A stretch of 12,143 bases of DNA from assembly GCA_913054055.1 (NCBI GenBank), contig CAJXIT010000069.1:1-12143 (forward strand). The letters run 5' to 3'. Source of the DNA: an uncultured Thalassolituus sp. (GTDB lineage Bacteria > Pseudomonadota > Gammaproteobacteria > Pseudomonadales > Oceanobacteraceae). The translations under genes were made by a program, and so were the position numbers. Position 1 is the stretch's first letter. Each line of letters begins with the position of its first letter. Below the pieces are notes generated by a model. That model was not told where the DNA came from and searched no databases. It saw only the letters and a list, made by a program, of their open reading frames with translations. Below, one piece after another: positions 6,191-12,143 of the stretch.

Positions 6191-6860
6191 GCCAACAATT
6201 AACGACGCCAAATTAACCAGTCACTTAACAGCCATGCAGACTCATGTAGCGGATTTGTTTCAAGCGGATTTGATACTTGAGACCATTCCTGAGCTTGGGA
6301 TGAGATTATATTTATTGGAGGGTGCGATTGAGCAGCGCCAATATAGCCCAGAACAAGTGGATACCATTTGGAGTAATATGCCTTACTGGGCATTTGCTTG
6401 GTCAAGTGGTCGAGCATTGGCTAAATACCTGCTGGATCACCCAGAACTCGTATCGGGTAAAACCGTTTGTGATTTTGGGGCTGGCAGTGGCATTGTGGCT
6501 TTGGCAGCTCTGAAAGCGGGTGCCAAAGCGGCATGGGCCTGTGATATTGATGCTTTGGCATTAACCGCATGTGAGCTAAATGGCCAAAAGAATGGGTTAA
6601 GCGTATCGGTGTGCGATGCTATTGATTCAGTACCCGGTCTGGACATTTTGGTGGTAGGAGATGTTCTATATGATCCGAGAAATCACAAACTGGCCGAGAC
6701 TTTATTCCAGCAGAATGTACCGCTGATTTGGGCTGAAAGCCGTGCCCAGACAAAGCTAAGCCATCATGGACCTGTCACCGCTTACCAAGCACAAACCCAG
6801 CCAAACATTGGCGGCTTTGATGAGCATAAAGACATACATATCTATCATCATAAGATTTAG
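6183..6860 (+). CDS. class I SAM methyltransferase, ETFB/METTL20-type protein lysine methyltransferase-like
   Basis: A 225-residue methyltransferase. Residues 66-72 (MPYWAFAW) and the following helix with GRALAKYLLDHPELV match the bacterial homologues of METTL20, the electron-transfer-flavoprotein beta lysine methyltransferase. Motif I is VCDFGAGSGIVALAA (95-109), the acidic SAM-binding loop is CDID (120-123), and GDVLYD (159-164) contains the D-x-x-Y motif typical of seven-beta-strand lysine methyltransferases. Bacterial members are often loosely labelled as ribosomal protein L11 methyltransferase; the real substrate here could be ETF-beta, L7/L12 or something else. The ATG overlaps the end of the transglycosylase gene (ATGAATAA), so the two are probably co-translated, though a functional link is not evident. 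It ends at TAG, a normal terminal stop. Confidence 0.8.
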   Translation: MNKPTINDAKLTSHLTAMQTHVADLFQADLILETIPELGMRLYLLEGAIEQRQYSPEQVDTIWSNMPYWAFAWSSGRALAKYLLDHPELVSGKTVCDFGAGSGIVALAALKAGAKAAWACDIDALALTACELNGQKNGLSVSVCDAIDSVPGLDILVVGDVLYDPRNHKLAETLFQQNVPLIWAESRAQTKLSHHGPVTAYQAQTQPNIGGFDEHKDIHIYHHKI

Positions 6861-6891
6861 TTTGAAAAATGGGTATATGTCATATCTTGTC

Positions 6892-6897
6892 TATACT
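6892..6897 (+). promoter_or_regulatory. possible -10 element of the ferritin-like gene
   Basis: TATACT (5 of 6) lies 35 nt before the ATG at 6932. No clear -35 is at 16-18 nt; a TTGAAA at 6862-6867 is too far away (24 nt). Weak support. Confidence 0.35.
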
Positions 6898-6931
6898 TAG
6901 TGCATGTGAATAAAGCCTGTATGGGGTGTAT

Positions 6932-7387
6932 ATGCATTATCAAACAGTTAAAGATGTGGTGGATCACAGTCGTCAGTTGCACCAAGACATCAGTGGCTTA
7001 TACGCCAAACTCAGTGAGAACCAGGCACAAGAGCGTGTGGGGATGTTATTGGAATATCTTAAGCGCCATGAAGATCACCTTGAACAGTCTTTGAATCAGT
7101 TTGAAAACGACAAGAGCCAAAAGGTATTGGATAACTGGTTACAATACTCCCCTGATCAAGATATTTCTGATGTGCTGGCGTCAGTGACCATCAGCGATCA
7201 TATGACAACGGATCAGGTGGTGAGCATGGCGTTAAAACTGGATGATTATTTTATCGATCTGTATCAAGAGATGATAAACAACAGCGCTTCGTCGTCGGTG
7301 AAAGTGGTGTTTCAAAATTTATTGGATATGGAACAGCAAGAGAAAATTCGAATGTCAAAGACGGCATTACAGTTAAACGATATGTAA
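6932..7387 (+). CDS. small ferritin-like/rubrerythrin-like helical protein, function unknown
   Basis: A 151-residue, almost entirely helical protein. Four amphipathic helices can be traced: about 3-29, 32-58, 94-118 and 123-146. Helix 2 has EYLKRHEDHLE (Glu41, His46, Glu47, His49) and helix 4 has DMEQQEK (Glu134, Glu137). These resemble di-iron ligands of ferritin-like and rubrerythrin proteins, but the ligand set is not a textbook match, so metal binding is unproven. There is no signal peptide, so it should be cytoplasmic. I recall similar proteins in pseudomonads without known function. The ATG at 6932 is preferred because relatives begin MHYQT; a GTG two codons upstream is possible, and the GGGGTG before the ATG is unusually close. 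It stands alone between the methyltransferase gene and a terminator. Confidence 0.65.
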   Translation: MHYQTVKDVVDHSRQLHQDISGLYAKLSENQAQERVGMLLEYLKRHEDHLEQSLNQFENDKSQKVLDNWLQYSPDQDISDVLASVTISDHMTTDQVVSMALKLDDYFIDLYQEMINNSASSSVKVVFQNLLDMEQQEKIRMSKTALQLNDM

Positions 7388-7415
7388 GCGTATTTTGTTT
7401 ATTTAGTTTGAAAGC

Positions 7416-7450
7416 AAAGCTGTTCACTTCCCATGTGAACGGCTTTTTTT
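7416..7450 (+). terminator. rho-independent terminator after the ferritin-like gene
   Basis: A stem of GCTGTTCAC (7419-7427) with GTGAACGGC (7435-7443), with one G-U pair, has a 7-nt loop and is followed by seven T residues. It lies between two convergent genes; on the minus strand the U run is poor, so it mainly serves the plus strand. Confidence 0.82.
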
Positions 7451-7469
7451 ACGCCAGTTTTCTTAGCCC

Positions 7470-10160
7470 TTAAATACTGGCTTGTAATTCCACTTGTTCT
7501 AGCAGTTCTGCAATGACTGTTTTTTGTAATTCTTCACACAGTTCTGGGTCGCTGATGGGGTGGCCATTTTCATCGGTAAGATAAAATATGTCATCCACTC
7601 GCTCGCCTTCGGTCAGTATCTTTGCGGTTTCTAAACTAAGGTTATAGTCCATAAAAATTTGCCCCATTCGAGCCAGTAACCCTGGGCGGTCAGGTGCAAT
7701 AACTTCTAGTAGGCTGCGTTTAGTGAAAGGGTCATTGCTCATGAATACAGAAGGTTTAAAGTCAAACTGTTTTAGCTGTCTTGATGTTCTGCGTTGAATC
7801 AAGTCGGGGAAATCCGATGGGTTGGACAGCATATCTTGTAAGGTGGTTTTAATCTTCTCAAGTCGAGCAGGTTCGGTAATAGGGTTGCCTGCTTCATCTA
7901 AAACGATATAAGTATCTAGCGCATTATTGTTGGCAGAGGTAATGATACGCGCATCTTGAATGTTTAAATGCAGCTGATCCAAAGCGGCGGTCATGGCGGC
8001 AAATAAGTGAGGCTGATCTTTCATAAAGATAAAAATCTGTGTAGCCCCTTCGTTTGCTTCATTACTGGTGTTGCCAATTAACACCAAGGGTTTGTCAGAA
8101 TCGCCGTGTTCAAATAATGCAAGTGACTGCCAAACTAATGTGTCTACGCTTTCCCGTAAAAAATATTCATCCCCTGGGTTATCCCAAAGTTTCATTATGT
8201 CTTCTTGGCTATACCCATGCTCGCTTAAGCGTTCAACCACTGCATCTTGGGTTTCTTTTACCCAGTCGTCTTTATTGATTGGGTTGTCCAGGCCTCGGCG
8301 TATTACCGCAAACGTTTCTTTATGCAGAGTACGCATTTGTTCTGCTCGCCAGCTGGTCCATAGTTTACGGTTAGTGGAGTATATGTCGGCAGCGGACAGT
8401 ACATATAAGTATTCTAAGTGTCTTTGGTCGCCAATTTGTGTTGCAAAGTGATGAATGGCATCGGCATCAGCTATGTCTATGCGCTGTGATGCTTGAGAAA
8501 ATAATAAATGGTTACGCACCAGCCAAACAATTAAGTCGGTGTCTTTTTGGCTTAATCCATGTTGTATGCAGAATTGCTCAGTTAATTCGGCACCAGTAAT
8601 TTCATGCTCACCGGGTAATGCTTTTCCCACGTCATGCAACAATGCTGCGATGTATAAAATTTCTTTTTTCGCAATATTGTGAATCAGCTTGGAAGCCAGT
8701 GGAAACAATTCTTTTTCTGTGCCGTATCGTAAGTGACGAATAAATTTAATCGCACGAAAACTGTGTTGATCGACGGTGTAGCTATGAAATAAATCATGTT
8801 GCATATGACCAATGACTTGACCAAAAGCGGGAATGTATTGTCCAAGGATACCGTAGCGCATCATGCGTTCTAATTCTCGGACCACATTATCTGGGTGACG
8901 AATGATGGCAATGAAGGTACGAGTGTTATCCGGGTGGGAGCGAAAGTCTTCACCTATAGAGTGACGGTGATCTCTGAGTGCTCGTACGGTATTGGCTTTT
9001 ACACCTTTCAGAGTGTCATCGGATGCCATGGTATAAAATACTTCTAACATGGCATTTGGCGTGTGGTCAAAAAGATCAGGATCAATGATCTCTAGATAGT
9101 CGTTGTGTCTTTGGAAGTGCTGGTTAATCGGTTCAATGATTGGTGCGTTTTTACTATCAATAATGATTTCTTTAAACAGCAGCATTAATAAATCATTTAG
9201 CTCTGCTAGTGCCAGGGAGTAACGGTAGTATTGGTGCATCATGCACTCAACCCCTAGCTTATCTTCTTCATCTTCAAAACCTAGAACTTCAGCAATTTCT
9301 TTTTGGAAGTCAAACAATAGCTGATCTTCTTCGCGGCCGGTGACCATGTGTAAAGCAAATCGTAATTGCCATAAAAAGTCGCGGCAGCGATTGAGCATGC
9401 TGAATTCAAAATCGTTTAGTATGGCTTGGCTGCTAAGGCTTTCTAGTTTATTGCTGCCAAAATGACGCTGAAGAATCCACACCACCGTGTGTAGGTCGCG
9501 CAATCCGCCAACGCCGTTTTTTATGTTAGGTTCAAGGTTGTAATCAATGTCTTGGTGTTTGTTATGGCGATCAGTTTGTTCTTGCCATTTTGCTTGAAAA
9601 AACTCATCGCTGGGCCAGATGTTGTGAGCGCATGTGGTGGTAGCCATGCTGTTGCGTAAATCATCTGGGCCTGCAAGGGTGCGAGTTTCCATTAGGTTGG
9701 TAGCAATGGTCAGATCTTTTTCTGCTTCGCGCTTGCAGTCATCTAAGGTTCTAACCCCATGGCCCACATCTAATTTTATGTCCCACATGAATGTGATGAA
9801 GTCTTGCATGGCGCTGCTGTGTTCAGAAAACGCTTCTTCATCAGAACTTAGCAATAGGATGTCGATATCAGACTTTGGGTGCAGTTCGCCGCGTCCATAG
9901 CCGCCCACTGCTAATAGGGAGATATTTTGGGTGTCAGCGGGGAAAAACTTGTTCCAAGCAGATTTTAAGAGCTCGTCCATGAACCAAGAGCGAGCGTGAA
10001 CCAAGGTGACAGCGTCTAACGTAAGACGAAATTCTTCATGCATCACTTCTTCAGAGTGGCTAATGGCCGCTTTGAATAAAGGTATGGCGGGTTTACCTGA
10101 TGCTAGCTCATCGTTGAAAGCTTGCAGGTTAAAAATTCGCGATAATAAGCCTTGGTCCAT
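7470..10160 (-). CDS. glnD: bifunctional PII uridylyltransferase/uridylyl-removing enzyme
   Basis: An 896-residue GlnD, close to the usual size of about 890. It senses glutamine and uridylylates or deuridylylates the PII proteins GlnB/GlnK, thereby controlling glutamine synthetase and the Ntr response. The N-terminal nucleotidyltransferase domain has GGYGRGELHPKSDID, with Asp98 and Asp100 as the metal-binding pair. An HD hydrolase domain contains HDVGK at about 509-513, responsible for uridylyl removal. Two ACT domains follow at about 707-785 and 815-890, the second with EVIAPDRPGLLARMG; these bind glutamine. No disruption is visible across the whole frame. The start lies 12 nt after the map stop, without a good ribosome binding site, so translation is probably coupled to map. 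That matters because map carries an internal stop. The map-glnD order facing away from rpsB is the same as in E. coli. Confidence 0.97.
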   Translation of the reverse strand: MDQGLLSRIFNLQAFNDELASGKPAIPLFKAAISHSEEVMHEEFRLTLDAVTLVHARSWFMDELLKSAWNKFFPADTQNISLLAVGGYGRGELHPKSDIDILLLSSDEEAFSEHSSAMQDFITFMWDIKLDVGHGVRTLDDCKREAEKDLTIATNLMETRTLAGPDDLRNSMATTTCAHNIWPSDEFFQAKWQEQTDRHNKHQDIDYNLEPNIKNGVGGLRDLHTVVWILQRHFGSNKLESLSSQAILNDFEFSMLNRCRDFLWQLRFALHMVTGREEDQLLFDFQKEIAEVLGFEDEEDKLGVECMMHQYYRYSLALAELNDLLMLLFKEIIIDSKNAPIIEPINQHFQRHNDYLEIIDPDLFDHTPNAMLEVFYTMASDDTLKGVKANTVRALRDHRHSIGEDFRSHPDNTRTFIAIIRHPDNVVRELERMMRYGILGQYIPAFGQVIGHMQHDLFHSYTVDQHSFRAIKFIRHLRYGTEKELFPLASKLIHNIAKKEILYIAALLHDVGKALPGEHEITGAELTEQFCIQHGLSQKDTDLIVWLVRNHLLFSQASQRIDIADADAIHHFATQIGDQRHLEYLYVLSAADIYSTNRKLWTSWRAEQMRTLHKETFAVIRRGLDNPINKDDWVKETQDAVVERLSEHGYSQEDIMKLWDNPGDEYFLRESVDTLVWQSLALFEHGDSDKPLVLIGNTSNEANEGATQIFIFMKDQPHLFAAMTAALDQLHLNIQDARIITSANNNALDTYIVLDEAGNPITEPARLEKIKTTLQDMLSNPSDFPDLIQRRTSRQLKQFDFKPSVFMSNDPFTKRSLLEVIAPDRPGLLARMGQIFMDYNLSLETAKILTEGERVDDIFYLTDENGHPISDPELCEELQKTVIAELLEQVELQASI

Positions 10161-10172
10161 GATGCTAGTTGC

Positions 10173-10961
10173 CTATTTTTCCCAAGGAAATACTTCTTCT
10201 TTACGACGGGTCAGCACTTCAATGCCATCGGCTGTCACTAAGCAAGTATGCTCCCACTGGGCGCTTAGCTTGCGGTCTTTGGTGACGACGGTCCAGTGAT
10301 CCCCAAGCAGCTTACTTTGAGGTTTGCCTTGGTTGATCATGGGCTCAATGGTAAAGCACATGCCTTCTTTTAATGCCATGCCTGTACCAGGGCGACCGTA
10401 ATGCATCACTTGCGGGTCTTCATGGAAAACGGCGCCAATGCCGTGGCCACAGTATTCACGTACTACTGTGTAGTAGTTAGATTCGGCATGCTGTTGGATT
10501 ACATGGCCAATATCCCCTAGCTGGCAGCCGGGTTTAACAAGTGCCATGGCTTTGTACATGCACTCTTGTGTGATCTCTACCAAGCGTTTGTCTGCAGGCT
10601 TAGGGTCTCCTACAAAAAACATTTTGCTGGTGTCGCCGTGGTAATCGTCTTTGATAACGGTGACATCAATATTCACTGAGTCGCCTTTTTTCAGGGCTTT
10701 GTCGTCAGTGGGGATGCCGTGGCAGATAACATGGTTAACCTAGGTGCAAATTGACTTAGGGAAAGGTGGGTTGCCGTAATTCAATGGAGCGGGGATGCCT
10801 TTTTGAACATCTACAATATAATTATGGCAGATACGATCCAATTCACCTGTGGTCACACCAGGTTTAACGTATTCACCAATCATTTCTAACACTTCAGCGG
10901 CTAAGCGGCCGGCAACGCGCATTTTTTCAATTTCTTCTGGGGTCTTTATGGTCACAGCCAT
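10173..10961 (-). pseudogene. map: methionine aminopeptidase type I with in-frame amber codon 74
   Basis: Read through, this is a full-length type I methionine aminopeptidase of 262 codons (E. coli has 264), which removes the N-terminal Met from nascent proteins. The sequence starts MAVTIKTPEEIEKMRVAGRL and is canonical up to FPKSICT (residue 73). Codon 74 (10742-10740) is TAG, and the same frame resumes at once with VNHVICHGIP. E. coli has Ser at the equivalent place, so one C-to-A change in TCG would explain it. All five metal ligands lie after the stop and are intact: Asp99, Asp110, His173, Glu206, Glu237, each offset by two from E. coli, as is His81. The gene body shows no other damage. 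Either this is a very recent nonsense mutation, a sequence error, or the codon is suppressed; I annotate it as broken because the 73-residue product could not be active. The final stop is also TAG. Confidence 0.9.
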
Positions 10962-10996
10962 GATTGAGGCATCGCTTCATCTTTAATTTGGCCACT

Positions 10997-11025
10997 ATTG
11001 TACGCATTTCTAAGCAATAGATGAA
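10997..11025 (-). promoter_or_regulatory. putative promoter of map-glnD
   Basis: On the minus strand, TTCATC (11025-11020), a 17-nt spacer and TACAAT (11002-10997, 5 of 6). The start would be near 10990, giving a leader of about 28 nt before the map ATG. The -35 is weak (3 of 6). Confidence 0.4.
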
Positions 11026-11090
11026 CATGTATGTCATAACGGAAATATGGGGTTTTATACGTTAAATACTTCCCTTAAGTGGTCGAAATA

Positions 11091-11106
11091 TGGTATAAAG
11101 CGCGCG
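11091..11106 (+). promoter_or_regulatory. extended -10 promoter of rpsB with GC-rich discriminator
   Basis: TG-G-TATAAA (11091-11099) is followed directly by GCGCGCGC. An extended -10 with a GC-rich discriminator is typical of ribosomal-protein promoters under stringent control. The transcript would start near 11106, leaving a leader of about 155 nt. Confidence 0.6.
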
Positions 11107-11261
11107 CTTGTTTTCGCTACTGGCGAATAAACAGGTGAATTTAATAAATCCGCACATACATCGACACATTGTTCTGGGTGTTTAAATATTGGCTTTAGGG
11201 CCTGATTTAGATTGGATAATGGGATGTATGGAGGCCTAACCCTATATAAAGGTATTTTATC
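11106..11261 (+). promoter_or_regulatory. rpsB mRNA leader, probable S2 autoregulatory region
   Basis: The leader between the predicted start and the rpsB ATG can form a 5' hairpin (TTCGC 11113-11117 with GCGAA 11123-11127). It can also form a helix of TAGGGCCT (11196-11203) with AGGCCTA (11232-11238), one G bulged. A second possible pairing, GGG (11221-11223) with CCC (11240-11242), overlaps it. In gammaproteobacteria, S2 represses its own operon by binding a conserved leader; this region is in the right place. AAAGG lies 9 nt before the ATG. The minus-strand frame over this stretch is not a gene. Confidence 0.5.
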
Positions 11262-12074
11262 ATGGCTCAAGTAAGCATGCGTGACCTGCTAAAAGCAGGC
11301 GTTCACTTTGGACACCAAACTCGTTACTGGAACCCAAAGATGGCTCAGTTCATCTTCGGTGCACGTAACAAGATTCATATCATCAACCTAGAGCACACTG
11401 TTCCTGCTTTCAATGAAGCATTGAACGTTGTTAAAGGTATGGCTGCTCAAAACAAACAGGTTCTGTTTGTTGGTACTAAACGTGCTGCATCTAAAGTTAT
11501 CCAAGATCAAGCTGCACGTTCAAGTCAGCCTTTCGTAGCTCACCGCTGGTTAGGCGGTATGTTGACTAACTACAAGACTATTCGTCAGTCTATCAAGCGT
11601 CTACGTGATCTTGAAGCTCAGAAAGGTGACGGTACTTTTGAGCAGTTGACTAAGAAAGAAGCGCTAATGCGTACTCGCGAAATGGACAAGCTAGAGCGTT
11701 CTATCGGTGGTATCAAAGAAATGGGCGGTCTACCAGACGCGATTTTTGTTATTGACGTTGACCACGAGCGTATCGCTATTCAAGAAGCTAACAAGCTAGG
11801 TATCCCTGTTATCGGTATCGTTGATACTAACAGCAACCCAGATGGCGTTGACTACATCATCCCTGGTAACGACGATGCGATCCGTGCGATCGAAATCTTC
11901 ACTTCTGCAGTAGCTGATGCTTGCATCGAAGGCAAAGCAGAAGCCGGTGCTAAGCCAGCAGCTAAAGAAGCAGACGCAGAAAAGAAAGCGCCAGCTAAAA
12001 AAGCACCAGCTAAGAAAGCGGCCCCTAAAAAAGCAGCTGCTAAAGCAGAAGAAGCGCCTAAAGACGCTGAATAA
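11262..12074 (+). CDS. rpsB: 30S ribosomal protein S2
   Basis: A 270-residue S2, a structural protein of the small-subunit head/body junction needed for binding S1 and for translation initiation. The conserved core runs from MAQVSMRDLLKAGVHFGHQT through RWLGGMLTN (about 95-103), MGGLPD and GIPVIGIVDTN to about residue 225, and is complete. The last 45 or so residues are a low-complexity tail rich in Lys and Ala (AKKAPAKKAAPKKAAAKAEE), making the protein about 30 residues longer than E. coli S2 (241). Codon choice in the core is notably biased toward frequent codons, unlike the neighbours, as expected for a highly expressed gene. It is divergent from map-glnD. tsf (EF-Ts) is expected immediately downstream, outside the window. 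Confidence 0.98.
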   Translation: MAQVSMRDLLKAGVHFGHQTRYWNPKMAQFIFGARNKIHIINLEHTVPAFNEALNVVKGMAAQNKQVLFVGTKRAASKVIQDQAARSSQPFVAHRWLGGMLTNYKTIRQSIKRLRDLEAQKGDGTFEQLTKKEALMRTREMDKLERSIGGIKEMGGLPDAIFVIDVDHERIAIQEANKLGIPVIGIVDTNSNPDGVDYIIPGNDDAIRAIEIFTSAVADACIEGKAEAGAKPAAKEADAEKKAPAKKAPAKKAAPKKAAAKAEEAPKDAE

Positions 12075-12101
12075 GCTCTTGTAATAAAGCGCTTTTAAAA
12101 T

Positions 12102-12125
12102 AAAAGGGGGGCAACCCCCTTTTTT
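12102..12125 (+). terminator. rho-independent terminator or attenuator after rpsB
   Basis: AAAAGGGGG (12102-12110) pairs with CCCCCTTTT (12115-12123) around a GCAA loop (GNRA type), followed by T residues. If tsf follows, as is usual, this would act as a partial terminator that sets the S2 to EF-Ts ratio. Confidence 0.88.
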
Positions 12126-12143
12126 ATAAAGAATTTTTGATAT

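Noticed and set aside
10173..10961. Frameshift or two separate genes in map
   Set aside because: The frame is identical before and after the TAG and conservation is continuous, so it is a nonsense codon, not a frameshift or two natural genes.
11055..11270. Minus-strand 71-codon reading frame upstream of rpsB
   Set aside because: It lies over the rpsB promoter and structured leader and resembles no known protein.
1..12143. TAG reassigned to an amino acid in this organism
   Set aside because: TAG ends the SRPBCC-like gene, the methyltransferase gene and map itself at the expected lengths, so only the single internal case needs explanation.

Overview
The window reads as ordinary chromosomal core sequence from a gammaproteobacterium. 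The divergent arrangement rpsB / map-glnD, a TrmN6-type tRNA methyltransferase, a YjjV-type TatD hydrolase, a DUF1329 protein and an MltC-like transglycosylase all fit that class. The moderate base composition and the protein sequences look most like marine Oceanospirillales/Pseudomonadales relatives, but this placement is inference from memory, not a search. I see no insertion sequence, tRNA, rRNA, CRISPR array or integron.

Layout. 1-320: 3' end of a plus-strand SRPBCC-like gene, closed by a hairpin terminator that also serves the convergent genes. 400-2387 (minus strand): a small lysozyme-like gene related to phage proteins, a weak terminator, then a trmN6 / glucosaminidase pair overlapping by ATGA. 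An extended -10 promoter sits so close to the trmN6 start codon that a leaderless mRNA is predicted. 2388-2677: divergent intergenic region with several short repeats. 2678-7387 (plus strand): TatD-type hydrolase, DUF1329 protein with its own promoter and terminator, MltC-like transglycosylase overlapping a lysine-methyltransferase-like gene, and a ferritin-like small protein. 7470-10961 (minus strand): map followed after 12 nt by glnD. 11262-12074 (plus strand): rpsB, with an extended -10 promoter, a structured leader, a long Lys/Ala-rich C-terminal tail and a GNRA-loop terminator at the window edge, where tsf would be expected next.

The most striking observation is that map (methionine aminopeptidase, normally essential) has an in-frame TAG at codon 74, where relatives have serine. 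The rest of the gene continues in the same frame, with all five metal ligands intact after the stop. TAG works as an ordinary terminal stop for three genes here, including map itself, so wholesale reassignment is unlikely. The options are a real nonsense mutation covered by a second map gene or suppression, a sequencing error, or reinitiation downstream. Other points of interest are the predicted leaderless trmN6 transcript, the lysozyme-like small protein that seems to lack the catalytic glutamate, an MltC homologue without a lipobox that starts at TTG, and the S2 tail.

Functionally the window mixes translation (rpsB, map, trmN6), nitrogen sensing (glnD) and cell-wall remodelling (two peptidoglycan hydrolases), with several conserved genes of unknown role. 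I did not find a coherent new multi-gene system.
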